64,000 nt of DNA from Methanoregulaceae archaeon UBA467 (GTDB lineage Archaea > Halobacteriota > Methanomicrobia > Methanomicrobiales > Methanospirillaceae): assembly GCA_002503825.1 (NCBI GenBank), contig DASP01000001.1, forward strand, positions 62,001-126,000. Reading direction: 5' to 3'. The notes under the pieces were generated by a model, which had not been told where the DNA came from, ran no database searches, and worked only from the letters and a program-made list of their open reading frames with translations. The translations under genes were made by a program, and so were the position numbers. Numbering within the stretch: the stretch's first letter is position 1; the number at the start of each line of letters is the position of its first letter. This document shows, piece by piece, positions 8,453-16,509 of the stretch.

Positions 8453-8659
8453 ATGTTGAAGATCTATATGCGTGAACGCATGAAAGTTGGGGAAGGAGTC
8501 AAGCAGCCGATGTACCGGATCGTCGCCGTAACCGGTGGCCAGGTGCAGATCGAACTGACTCACTTCAGGAAATTTGAAATTGAACAGATTGCAAAGGACA
8601 TCGGTGCCGAGATCGTATTTCTTGAGCCGGTCCCTGAAGAAGAGAAAAAGAAACATTAA
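8453..8659 (+). CDS. 68-residue conserved-looking protein of the Mo/W block
   Basis: A small soluble protein starting MLKIYMRERMKVGEG and ending in a Glu/Lys-rich tail (PEEEKKKH). ATG 8453 was chosen because GAGAGGTGA (8439-8447) precedes it; a GTG at 8444 is possible but lies inside that signal. A TATA-like CTTATATAA lies at 8406-8414. The pattern of short strands and one helix (YRIVAVTGGQVQIELTHFRKFEIEQIAKDIGAEIVFL) suggests a compact alpha/beta fold. I do not recognise the family. Its position directly beside operator O2, opposite the Mo/W storage gene and before the winged-helix gene, suggests a part in Mo/W handling, for example as a metal-binding or adaptor protein. That is context only. 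Confidence 0.7.
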   Translation: MLKIYMRERMKVGEGVKQPMYRIVAVTGGQVQIELTHFRKFEIEQIAKDIGAEIVFLEPVPEEEKKKH

Positions 8660-8760
8660 CATTTTTTATACGTTCCTTCCCACGTCTCCATATCGTACTG
8701 TGGATCCCTGAAGAGGTCATTTTAATTACAAAGAACCTGTACCTGTATCAGGCATAACCC

Positions 8761-9105
8761 ATGGCAGCAATCAATATCGACCTGATCTTTGACGCCGCAA
8801 TCCGTATCCAGCTCATTGAAGAAAAAACCGTCAGCATAATTTTTACCGAACATGAAGTGCGGATCAAATTCCCGACAACCCGCCGGCTGGCTGAATTTCT
8901 GACTGTTCCCCATTACTACGTGCTGCCCTATTTTGCAATGATGGAGGAAGACGGGCTGGTAACCCGTGCAGAGCGTGTCGGTATAATGACGAGTGCATCG
9001 GGCACACAAAAATTCGTTATGATCATGGCTGAAAAATACCGTGAAACCGCGGAAAAAATTCTCGGCCCTGCATTCTTTCGGGACCTTCTGGAAAGGGTAC
9101 CCTGA
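8761..9105 (+). CDS. Small winged-helix protein, candidate regulator of the Mo/W block
   Basis: A 114-residue protein. Residues ~38-65 (PTTRRLAEFLTVPHYYVLPYF) read as a helix-turn-helix, followed by an MMEEDGLVTRAERVG strand-wing pattern and a C-terminal helix (MAEKYRETAEKILG). The N-terminal ~30 residues are strand-like (KTVSIIFTEHEVRIKF). It lies ~100 bp after the 68-residue gene and ~190 bp before tupB, inside a block with three matching operator-like sites, which makes it the obvious local candidate for the factor that binds them. No sensor domain of the ModE type (Mop/TOBE) is present, so metal sensing would need another protein or a novel mechanism. The DNA-binding call is moderate, the regulatory target inferred. 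Confidence 0.65.
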   Translation: MAAINIDLIFDAAIRIQLIEEKTVSIIFTEHEVRIKFPTTRRLAEFLTVPHYYVLPYFAMMEEDGLVTRAERVGIMTSASGTQKFVMIMAEKYRETAEKILGPAFFRDLLERVP

Positions 9106-9123
9106 CCCGGTGCAGATTTCCCG

Positions 9124-9155
9124 GTATACCAGTTGTTACACCAGCAGGTACACCA
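9124..9155. promoter_or_regulatory. Operator-like site O3 upstream of tupBC
   Basis: TATACCAGTTGTTA at 9125-9138 is identical over 14 bases to O1 upstream of tupA. It continues into ACACCAGCAGGTACACCAG, a second, weaker set of ACC/GGT half-sites, so this may be a double site. It lies ~160 bp upstream of tupB. Confidence 0.65.
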
Positions 9156-9295
9156 GAATAATTTGATATCCTGTCAAAAATCGGAATATTCATTATATTC
9201 CGGGCAATACGCGTCTATATTCAAGCCACCACGACAGGCTTTTTCTGCAGGAATATTTTGACAGGTAAGAACAGGAATGAAGGAGGTGCCGGGGT

Positions 9296-9982
9296 ATGAA
9301 TGAGGTCGTTGATGGAATAATCCAGGCAATTGATCTTATTGTCACCCTTAACCCGGAGGTGATCGAAATTACCTCACGGTCGCTTCTGATTTCACTTTCT
9401 GCGACATTTATCGCCTCGCTCATCTGCATTCCGGTTGGCGGGCTCATTCACTTCAAGGAATTCGGCGGAAAAAAGGTCCTCATTACCCTTATCCAGACCC
9501 TCTATGCCATGCCGACAGTCATTGCCGGGCTGCTTGTGTACCTGCTCATATCGCGGTCAGGCCCGTTCGGGTTTCTCGGCTTTATGTTCACGGCAGAAGG
9601 AATGATCATCGCCCAGACCGTGCTGATCATCCCCCTCATGATCGGGATGACGCTCATCGCGCTTTCGGGGGTCGCAAGAAACCTCCAGGATACAATTGTC
9701 TCACTTGGTGCCAGCACCACCCAGACGGTATTCATGATCCTGAAAGAGGCCCGTTTTGCCATCCTTGGCGGAGTAATTCTCGGGTTCGGACGGGCGATAT
9801 CAGAGGTCGGTGCAGCAATGATCATCGGTGGCAACATACGGGGCTTCACACGTGTCCTCACTACTGCCATCGCACTTGAGACATCGATGGGCAACCTTTC
9901 ACTCTCGATCGCACTCGGTATCATTCTCCTCTCGATTGCCCTTGTCGTTACGGTATTTGTCTATATCATCCAGGAACGGTGA
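9296..9982 (+). CDS. tupB: Tungstate/molybdate ABC transporter permease
   Basis: A 228-residue inner-membrane permease with five or six hydrophobic helices. The conserved cytoplasmic EAA loop, which docks on the ATPase, is visible as LGASTTQTVFMILKEARFAILGGVILGFGRAISEVGA-like sequence near residues 140-175. The family is that of TupB/WtpB-type oxyanion permeases. An excellent ribosome binding site, AGGAGGTG at 9281-9288, precedes ATG 9296 and matches the 3' end of this organism's own 16S rRNA. The stop overlaps the start of the ATPase gene, so tupB and tupC are co-translated. The partner binding protein tupA is encoded 3.5 kb upstream as a separate unit carrying the same operator-like site. 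Confidence 0.9.
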   Translation: MNEVVDGIIQAIDLIVTLNPEVIEITSRSLLISLSATFIASLICIPVGGLIHFKEFGGKKVLITLIQTLYAMPTVIAGLLVYLLISRSGPFGFLGFMFTAEGMIIAQTVLIIPLMIGMTLIALSGVARNLQDTIVSLGASTTQTVFMILKEARFAILGGVILGFGRAISEVGAAMIIGGNIRGFTRVLTTAIALETSMGNLSLSIALGIILLSIALVVTVFVYIIQER

Positions 9983-11067
9983 TGAACATGATTGAACTCT
10001 CACATGTCTCCAAATGGTTCGGGGAAAAAGAAGTCCTCAGGGACATCAGCATCACGATTGAAAAAGGAGAGATATTCACTTTTATCGGACCCAGCGGCAC
10101 AGGAAAATCAACGCTCCTGCGACTTATCAACCTCCTTGACACCCCCACCAGCGGATCCGTCCTCTTTGACGGTAAGGACACCGCAGTGTCTGAAAGGGAG
10201 AAAGTTGAAATCCGGAGAAGGATGAGCATGGTCTTCCAGAAACCTGTTGCTTTGAAAGGCAATGTATACCAGAACGTTGCCGCCGGGTTAAAATTCAGGG
10301 GAATGTCACCGGAAGAGATCTCAAACCGGGTCCCTGAAGGCCTCGAGCTCGTCGGTCTGGAGGGGTACGGGGAGAGGAACGCAGGGACGCTGTCCGGGGG
10401 AGAACTGCAGAGGGTGGCAATTGCGCGTGCAATCGTAACCCGCCCTGAAGTCATTTTACTCGATGAACCCTCTGCCAACCTCGACCCGGTCTCAACGGAA
10501 AAGATCGAGAACCTCATCGGTGCAATCAATAGCCGGTTCAGGACGACCATCATCCTCTCCACCCACGATATGGTCCAGGGGCAGCGCCTGGCCACACAAA
10601 TTGCAGTGGTTTTAAACAGGACAATAGGGCAGATCGGTAGCTCACATGATATCTTTTACAGGCCGCACAACAGGGAAGTTGCCCACATGGTCGGGGTCGA
10701 GAATATACTTGAAGGGACTGTTATATCCAACGAGGGAGGATATGCAACGATCGATGTATCAGGCGTTCCGGTGGTTGCGATATGCCCGTATTATGCCGGT
10801 CAGCGTGTAACGGCATACCTGCGACCTGAAGATCTCATGTTTTTTACCCCCGACGGGTGGAAGACGAGCGCACGAAACCAGCTTGAAGGGGTCATAACAA
10901 AAGTTGTCCCCATGGGCCCGATGGTCAGGGTGAAGGTGAAGGCCGGGATCACCTACACTGCAATAATAACGCGGCGTTCTTTCGATGACCTCGGGCTTGA
11001 AAACGGCGGACCGGCGCACATCTCTTTTAAAGCCAGCGGGATTCACGTGGTACCTGAAGAGGTATGA
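9982..11067 (+). CDS. tupC: Tungstate/molybdate ABC transporter ATP-binding protein
   Basis: ATPase that would power oxyanion uptake through TupB. The 361 residues show Walker A GPSGTGKST near residue 37, a Q-loop MVFQKP, the ABC signature LSGGELQRVAIARA, Walker B VILLDEPSANLD and the switch His in STHDM. About 120 further residues form a C-terminal domain (with AYLRPEDLMFF) of the TOBE/Mop-like kind often used in Mo/W ATPases, which may give allosteric inhibition by the oxyanion. The start codon overlaps the tupB stop; GTG 9979 and ATG 9988 are alternatives. About 100 bp without features separates it from the next gene. Confidence 0.9.
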   Translation: MNMIELSHVSKWFGEKEVLRDISITIEKGEIFTFIGPSGTGKSTLLRLINLLDTPTSGSVLFDGKDTAVSEREKVEIRRRMSMVFQKPVALKGNVYQNVAAGLKFRGMSPEEISNRVPEGLELVGLEGYGERNAGTLSGGELQRVAIARAIVTRPEVILLDEPSANLDPVSTEKIENLIGAINSRFRTTIILSTHDMVQGQRLATQIAVVLNRTIGQIGSSHDIFYRPHNREVAHMVGVENILEGTVISNEGGYATIDVSGVPVVAICPYYAGQRVTAYLRPEDLMFFTPDGWKTSARNQLEGVITKVVPMGPMVRVKVKAGITYTAIITRRSFDDLGLENGGPAHISFKASGIHVVPEEV

Positions 11068-11172
11068 GACAGGGCACGATCACTTTTTCCAGTAGGCTTC
11101 AAAACCGGCATAAAATCCAGCACGTGACGCAAACGACCAATGTATAAGCCATGAAGGTGTATTTTATAGCAG

Positions 11173-11964
11173 ATGCGGTGTATCGTTCTTGCCAGCGGGA
11201 GTAAAGGGAACTGTGTCTATGTCGAAGGATCAGGTGATGCACTTCTTATCGATGCCGGACTTTCGAGAAAAGAAATTTTATCCCGTCTTGGCACAGCAGG
11301 CGGAAATCCCGACCTGATCAGCGGCATACTGGTCACTCACGAGCATATCGACCATATCAGGGGGGCAGATACCCTTGCACGCCATCTCGGGGTCCCGGTC
11401 TATGGTACCGGCGGAACACTCCTGGAATTCCATAAAAAGGGGAGAACGGCTAAAGGTCCGGTTCAGACCTGTTCATGTGAGTACCATGAAAAATATAGTG
11501 TCGGTAATTTTATCATCGAACCTTTCGAGACCTCCCATGATGCACGCGAACCATGCGGGTTCTCTATCCGTGAATGCGACCTCGAGATTGCATGCTGCAC
11601 TGATACCGGAGTGATAACAGCACCTGTGATGGATATGCTGAACCGCTGCGATGCGGTCATTCTCGAGAGCAACCACTGCCCCGATATGCTCCGTGACGGA
11701 CCCTACCCTGAAATGCTGAAACGAAGAATTCGTTCAAAAAAGGGACACCTTTCAAACAACGCGGCCGCCGACTGCCTCCGCGTCCTCTCCTCCCATGTGC
11801 ACGAGGTGGTGCTCGCGCATTTAAGCGAGGTGAATAATACCCCGGAGCGGGCGTTAAAGGCCGCGAAGGAGGGGACAGGACTCTATATCAGTGATGTCAG
11901 GATCACTGTCGCATCGCAGGGACCCGGTGCGGAAAACGGCTGGCCGGCACGGATAGATCTCTGA
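11173..11964 (+). CDS. Metallo-beta-lactamase-fold hydrolase, YycJ/WalJ type
   Basis: A 263-residue MBL-fold protein. It starts with MRCIVLASGSKGNCVYVE, the characteristic SGSKGN opening of the YycJ/WalJ family, and has the metal-binding THEHIDH motif near residue 55. Further metal ligands are likely in ETSHDA, CCTDTG and LAHLSEVNN. Bacterial members are nucleases or hydrolases linked to cell-wall or DNA metabolism; the archaeal role is not known. It is probably cytosolic, since no signal peptide is present. It stands alone and converges on the next gene with a gap of only 17 bp. Confidence 0.85.
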   Translation: MRCIVLASGSKGNCVYVEGSGDALLIDAGLSRKEILSRLGTAGGNPDLISGILVTHEHIDHIRGADTLARHLGVPVYGTGGTLLEFHKKGRTAKGPVQTCSCEYHEKYSVGNFIIEPFETSHDAREPCGFSIRECDLEIACCTDTGVITAPVMDMLNRCDAVILESNHCPDMLRDGPYPEMLKRRIRSKKGHLSNNAAADCLRVLSSHVHEVVLAHLSEVNNTPERALKAAKEGTGLYISDVRITVASQGPGAENGWPARIDL

Positions 11965-11981
11965 ACTTCCCGAATAGCCCC

Positions 11982-13181
11982 TTACCATTCCCTGATCTTC
12001 AGCAGTTTGAGACAGTACTGGTCTACCGAGTCCAGGAACACTTTTTTGGCCTTTTTTACCCTTTTATCGTCATCAGAATAGATATCCCCGACGATATATT
12101 CAATAAGAGTATAATAATGGTTTTTCACCTGAAGCCTTTTTTTGATGTCATCGAGGCAGGCGATAGCATCGCTCTCCTTCCCGGCTATCACGATAAGTGC
12201 AAAATCAAGGAGCATGAGAATATGTGACGGAATATTTTTTGAGACGGCAGTCGCCCTGAACTTCTGGTAGGCGGATTGCTGGGACGAGATGATAGAGAGC
12301 TGCATGCCGTAATAGATCGGTTCAAGTTCGTCGGGGTGCTGCTGCATCATCTGCCGCACGACGGCAGTTGCACCCGATGCATCCCTGCCCTCGATCTTGT
12401 AATGATACATGTCCCGGAGGAAGAACATATCATCGTAATAACGCTCTGATGCGATCTTCAGCAACTCACCTCTCGTTTCCCTGTTCCCATCCTTTTTCGC
12501 CTTTTCAAGACCGATTTTTATAAATTCCACCTCGTCTGGGAACCACTCTATCCCGAGCCTGAGCATGAACCAGAAGATCTTGTTCACCCTCAGTTCCTGG
12601 ACAACCTGTGGAAATTTAAGGCGGTTTACAGGAGGTTTGAGGCGTGCGAGTTCTATCATCTGTTCGCGGGCATTGAGGGCCATACCGCTCGGGGCTGAAC
12701 GGGAAGACGACGGGGTATGATCCCCGGTGGCGTTGTCACTGGAAAGGATGTAATAACAGTAGGCGATTGCAGTACAGACAATTGCATCTGTTGTCCTGTA
12801 CTTTTTCAGTACCTCGATTGCCTCGCTGTAACGCCCCGTGTCCATCATCTTTATGCCGTAAATAATATCAAAAATGATACGCCCTGTGTGCCTTCTGCGT
12901 GTCCGGACAGCGTATTTAAAGAGTTTTTCGATGAATTCCACATCACTGGATCGCTTACTCTTTTCGAGCACCCTGACCGTGATCTCATCAATCAACCGGT
13001 CATGTGCAGCATCACCGAGGTCAGGGAATGAACGCTCAAGTATTCCTTCGACATATCCAAAAAAGACAGGAATATTTTCGTCTATTTTCTCGGAATTTTT
13101 TTCCGTATACTCTATGAGTTCCTTTCTGACCTGCCCGATTTTAATATCCATGATGGCATCGGGTTGCCATTCTTCGTCCAT
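11982..13181 (-). CDS. Alpha-helical repeat protein of unknown function
   Basis: A 399-residue, highly charged, probably all-helical cytosolic protein. Paired helices such as TGRYSEAIEVLKKYRTTDA and later segments resemble TPR or other solenoid repeats without a strict consensus. A Ser/Thr-rich break (DHTPSSSRSAPSG) lies near residue 165 and may separate two solenoid halves. AGGAG lies 11 bases upstream of ATG 13181, which supports that start. No catalytic motif, signal peptide or membrane helix is seen. It lies between the MBL hydrolase and DNA ligase genes, is divergent from ligase and shares no evident operon. Likely a protein-binding scaffold; function unassigned. Confidence 0.75.
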   Translation of the reverse strand: MDEEWQPDAIMDIKIGQVRKELIEYTEKNSEKIDENIPVFFGYVEGILERSFPDLGDAAHDRLIDEITVRVLEKSKRSSDVEFIEKLFKYAVRTRRRHTGRIIFDIIYGIKMMDTGRYSEAIEVLKKYRTTDAIVCTAIAYCYYILSSDNATGDHTPSSSRSAPSGMALNAREQMIELARLKPPVNRLKFPQVVQELRVNKIFWFMLRLGIEWFPDEVEFIKIGLEKAKKDGNRETRGELLKIASERYYDDMFFLRDMYHYKIEGRDASGATAVVRQMMQQHPDELEPIYYGMQLSIISSQQSAYQKFRATAVSKNIPSHILMLLDFALIVIAGKESDAIACLDDIKKRLQVKNHYYTLIEYIVGDIYSDDDKRVKKAKKVFLDSVDQYCLKLLKIREW

Positions 13182-13328
13182 ACCGATAGTTATCTCCTGA
13201 GAATATATGAAACTTTAGAGATTATTACAATTCCTGAAAAAATATTGTTTTTCTCAGGCAACCGGTCATTTTGAGAGGAAACAGAACTCTTATCGCTCCG
13301 TGCATGAAACATTGAAAGAAGAACCCCG

Positions 13329-15044
13329 ATGCGTTTTATAGATTTTGCAACCTACTGCCGTCAGCTGGAAGGAATGTCCGGGCGGCTGGAAATGATCGAC
13401 CTGATACGCAGGATCCTTCCCGGACTTGATGATGATGACCTGCCGGTCTTTGTCCGGTTCGTTATGGGAAGAATTTTTCCCGACTGGAGCCCGCTGAAAA
13501 TCGGCATCGGGCCAAACCTTCTCTTCGATGCCGTCACCGGCATAGTGGACGGGACGAGAGATGACATCATCCATGATATCAATATGACGGGAGATGTCGG
13601 CACAGCCTTTGAAAACATACTGTCAAGCAAAAAGAGCAGCGCGTACAGCCGGAGATCGACGCAGGCCGCTACCGTCCAGACACCGCTGACCGGGTTTTTA
13701 GGTCAGGACGCAGAGGAGAATTCAGCCGTTTCGCCTGTAATGACGCTGACCGAAGTGGAGCGGGATCTCCACAGGATAGCGACGGCCCAGGGTAAAGCGT
13801 CCCAGGAGATGAAACTTGATATTATCCGCTCGCTTTTATCACGTTCAAAGCCCCTGGAAGGCCGTTACATCGCCCGCCTGCTGCTCGAGGACCTCAGGAT
13901 CGGGGTCGGCGAAGGCAACATGAAATCTGCCATAGCCAGGGCGTTTGAAGTGGATGCATCGCTTGTCGAGCATGCCAACCAGGCGATCAACGACCTCGGC
14001 GAAGTCGCCCTTATCGCAAAAAAAGGAGAGCCGGCACTTCGTGAGGTCCGGATCAGGCCGTTTCACCCGGTAAAGATGATGCTTGCACAGCAGGGAACGA
14101 TATCAGGCACCATAGAGGAAAACGGCATGGTTGCAGCAGAATTTAAATACGACGGCAGCAGGTTCCAGTTCCATAAATCCGGGGGAGAATGCAGGATGTA
14201 CTCGCGGAAGCTTGAGGAGGTCACAGGGTCCCTCCCGGATATCCTTGAGATGCTGGACACGGCTGTTGACCATGACGTCATTCTCGATGGTGAAGTTATC
14301 GCGATAAAAAACGGCAGGCCCATGCCGTTCCAGGCCGTCCTTCGCAGGTTCAGGCGGAAGCACAAGGTCAATTCGATGAAAGAAGAGGTCCGCATGGTAC
14401 CGCATGTCTTCGATATCCTCTACCTTGACGGTGAGACACTTATCGACCTCCCCCTGTCGGAACGGCGTGGCAGGCTGGATTCGGTGATAACAGCATACCG
14501 TGCACCGCAGACGGTAAGTGACGACCCGTCTGTTATAGAGACCATTTACAATGATGCTCTCTCTGCAGGACACGAAGGGATCATGCTCAAGGTGGTCTCA
14601 TCCCCGTATACCCCGGGGATCAGGGGTAAAAACTGGATCAAGATCAAACCCGCCGTAGACACTCTCGACCTTGCGGTCGTGGGTGCGGAGTGGGGTGAAG
14701 GAAAAAGGGCCCATTTATTCGGGTCTTTCCTTCTCGCCTGCCGGAACGAGGAGGGAGAACTTATCCTTCTTTCAAAGGTCGCGACCGGGTTTTCAGATGA
14801 CCAGCTGGCAGAGATCTATGCCCTTCTAAAAGACAGGGTTATCTCGCAGTCGGGAAAAGAGGTAAAGTTTGAACCTTTCCTGGTTGTTGAAGCCGGATAT
14901 TCCGAGATCCAGAAAAGTCCGAATTACAAGGGGGGGTATGCCCTCCGGTTCCCGCGCTTTGTCAGGATCAGGGACGACAAGGGAATAGACGATATCGAGA
15001 CCATCGACGGCATCCTGGAGCGGTACCAGAGGCAGTCTGCGTGA
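13329..15044 (+). CDS. lig: ATP-dependent DNA ligase
   Basis: Seals nicks at Okazaki fragments and in repair. The 571-residue protein has the three-part archaeal/eukaryotic ligase I layout: an N-terminal DNA-binding domain (~1-240), an adenylation domain and a C-terminal OB fold. The active-site motif EFKYDGSR places the adenylated lysine at residue 273. Other nucleotidyltransferase motifs are visible: DGEVIA, HVFDILYLDGE, HEGIMLKVVSSPYTPG and the lysine pair in KNWIKIKPA. The C-terminus has GGYALRFPRFVRIRDDKG. Length is slightly above the usual 550-560. An in-frame start upstream of MRFIDFA is not evident. It is monocistronic; repeat copy C lies in the gap to the convergent nre gene. Confidence 0.97.
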   Translation: MRFIDFATYCRQLEGMSGRLEMIDLIRRILPGLDDDDLPVFVRFVMGRIFPDWSPLKIGIGPNLLFDAVTGIVDGTRDDIIHDINMTGDVGTAFENILSSKKSSAYSRRSTQAATVQTPLTGFLGQDAEENSAVSPVMTLTEVERDLHRIATAQGKASQEMKLDIIRSLLSRSKPLEGRYIARLLLEDLRIGVGEGNMKSAIARAFEVDASLVEHANQAINDLGEVALIAKKGEPALREVRIRPFHPVKMMLAQQGTISGTIEENGMVAAEFKYDGSRFQFHKSGGECRMYSRKLEEVTGSLPDILEMLDTAVDHDVILDGEVIAIKNGRPMPFQAVLRRFRRKHKVNSMKEEVRMVPHVFDILYLDGETLIDLPLSERRGRLDSVITAYRAPQTVSDDPSVIETIYNDALSAGHEGIMLKVVSSPYTPGIRGKNWIKIKPAVDTLDLAVVGAEWGEGKRAHLFGSFLLACRNEEGELILLSKVATGFSDDQLAEIYALLKDRVISQSGKEVKFEPFLVVEAGYSEIQKSPNYKGGYALRFPRFVRIRDDKGIDDIETIDGILERYQRQSA

Positions 15045-15113
15045 ATAGAGTGTTTTTCCCGGGATCCATTACGCATTACGGCCGGAACAATCGAAAAATA
15101 CGCTAAACCAGAT

Positions 15114-15318
15114 TCTATGACAGGAGGGATTGCAGCCCTCCCGGTCCATTCCTGCAAAGGATGGCCGGTGGGCAGGGTTGATTGATAACCTGTGTTTTTT
15201 TTAGACATTGGGGGGGTCACTATCGTAGTATGGGGACACACACATACGATCATAAGCCTCAGCCCCGGGAGTCTACCGATGAGACGTGCGGCGACAAGTG
15301 AACACGTGAGAGTATAAG
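15114..15318 (-). repeat. Dispersed intergenic repeat, copy C
   Basis: A shorter, more diverged inverted copy. On the minus strand it keeps GTCGCCGCAC, CTCATCGGTAGACTCCCGGGGCTGA, GTATGTGTGTGTCCCCATACTACGATAG and CAATCAACCCTGCCC, but the GGGGTGAAACCCC part is rearranged and the terminal block is lost. It fills the gap between the convergent DNA ligase and nre genes. Confidence 0.7.
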
Positions 15319-15354
15319 ACTTTAATTTTGTTCATTCCGCTATCACCGACTGCA

Positions 15355-16509
15355 TTAAAAGAATTCCTGTAAAGTCCGCTGATATTTTTGTTCGGCCAGC
15401 AGGCGGCTTTCTTTTATCCAGTATGAAAACCCGATTTTTTGTGATGCCATCGCAGTTGCCGCCGAAAGGTCAGGGCACCGCAGGTATGGCCCTGCCATTG
15501 CCTTCCGTGTAGCCTCCCTGACGACCCACGTCCCAAGAGGTGCCCAGTAATCACCTGTAACATGGCGAACGACAATTACACGGGCAGCTCGGCCGGTTTT
15601 TTTCAGGTATTCGGCCACACCGAGCCGTGCTGAATAATAGGCACCCGATATGGGCGAGTATCCCTTTTTTTTCAGAGTTTCATCGTCGCGGACGAGGTAA
15701 TCCTTATCTCCTGCCCACAGGCTTTTTGCATCCCAGATTTCCACCATTTCAAATTTCCAGTCTCCTGGAAGCAGGATACATACTATCCTGTTTCCGAAGA
15801 GAAAACCCTCAAAGAGGCGTATTTCATCCAGGGCAGGATAACGGGAAATTTCCTGCTTTATACCCGATGAAACCGCATCGTCAACCGCGGTAATGGCCCA
15901 GCGGGTCGGGACCACCTTCCTTTTCCTGCCGAGAAGCCCGGCTGACAGCAGGCGTGAGATCTGGTACACATCGATGCCTGAACGGCTGAGAATATCACAT
16001 GCCTCATTTGCCCCGAGATCGGTATCCGAGGTAACCCTGTCGACCGGTAGTGCAACCTTTGCATTATCGATAACTGAGAATGCCTTCATACTCCCCGAAA
16101 GGCCTACCGGGGCAACTGTCCCGTCAAACATAAGGTCAGGTGCGACCGGCCGTTCGAACCGGGCCTCTACATCAAGCGGAACACTTGAAAGGGCAATCTC
16201 CTGCAGCGTGCCGGGGAACCTGTCCGGAACGGACATGCCCCGGATTGTCCCTGCCCGGATACGGGCGATGTCCTCAATTAAAAACCCCTTTGCAAGCCAG
16301 TCTGTGGGAAGATCGGAATCGTTCACGAGGAGCGGGCCGCCACGCACCGAAGGATACCCGTAACTCCCGATAAATACCGACGGGGAACAGCCCATATACT
16401 CAGTCGATGGCCTGACCTGCGCAAGTGTACTGAACCTGCTTTTTATCGGGCACCGGGTAAGACCGCACAGGCCCTTTCCCTTGCATATCGCGCAGTGCCG
16501 TTCCATCAC
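15355..16509 (-). CDS. nre: Nre family DNA repair protein with C-terminal PCNA-binding motif
   Basis: A 384-residue archaeal Nre protein, a family linked to repair of DNA damage in haloarchaea. The N-terminus has a zinc-finger-like set of cysteines (CAICKGKGLCGLTRCPIKSR). Conserved blocks PSVFIGSYGYPSVRGGPL, RFPGTLQEIALSS and RHVTGDYWAPLGTWVVRE follow. The last eight residues, QRTLQEFF, are a good PIP box (Q-x-x-L-x-x-F-F), so the protein probably binds the sliding clamp PCNA, as described for Nre proteins. Its start overlaps the stop of the upstream DUF2117-type gene by 4 bp, indicating co-translation and perhaps shared work. ATG 16506 is an equivalent alternative start. Confidence 0.9.
   Translation of the reverse strand: MMERHCAICKGKGLCGLTRCPIKSRFSTLAQVRPSTEYMGCSPSVFIGSYGYPSVRGGPLLVNDSDLPTDWLAKGFLIEDIARIRAGTIRGMSVPDRFPGTLQEIALSSVPLDVEARFERPVAPDLMFDGTVAPVGLSGSMKAFSVIDNAKVALPVDRVTSDTDLGANEACDILSRSGIDVYQISRLLSAGLLGRKRKVVPTRWAITAVDDAVSSGIKQEISRYPALDEIRLFEGFLFGNRIVCILLPGDWKFEMVEIWDAKSLWAGDKDYLVRDDETLKKKGYSPISGAYYSARLGVAEYLKKTGRAARVIVVRHVTGDYWAPLGTWVVREATRKAMAGPYLRCPDLSAATAMASQKIGFSYWIKESRLLAEQKYQRTLQEFF

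Noticed and set aside
9966..10595. 209-codon open frame antisense to tupC
   Set aside because: It mirrors the ABC ATPase and shows no family motif.
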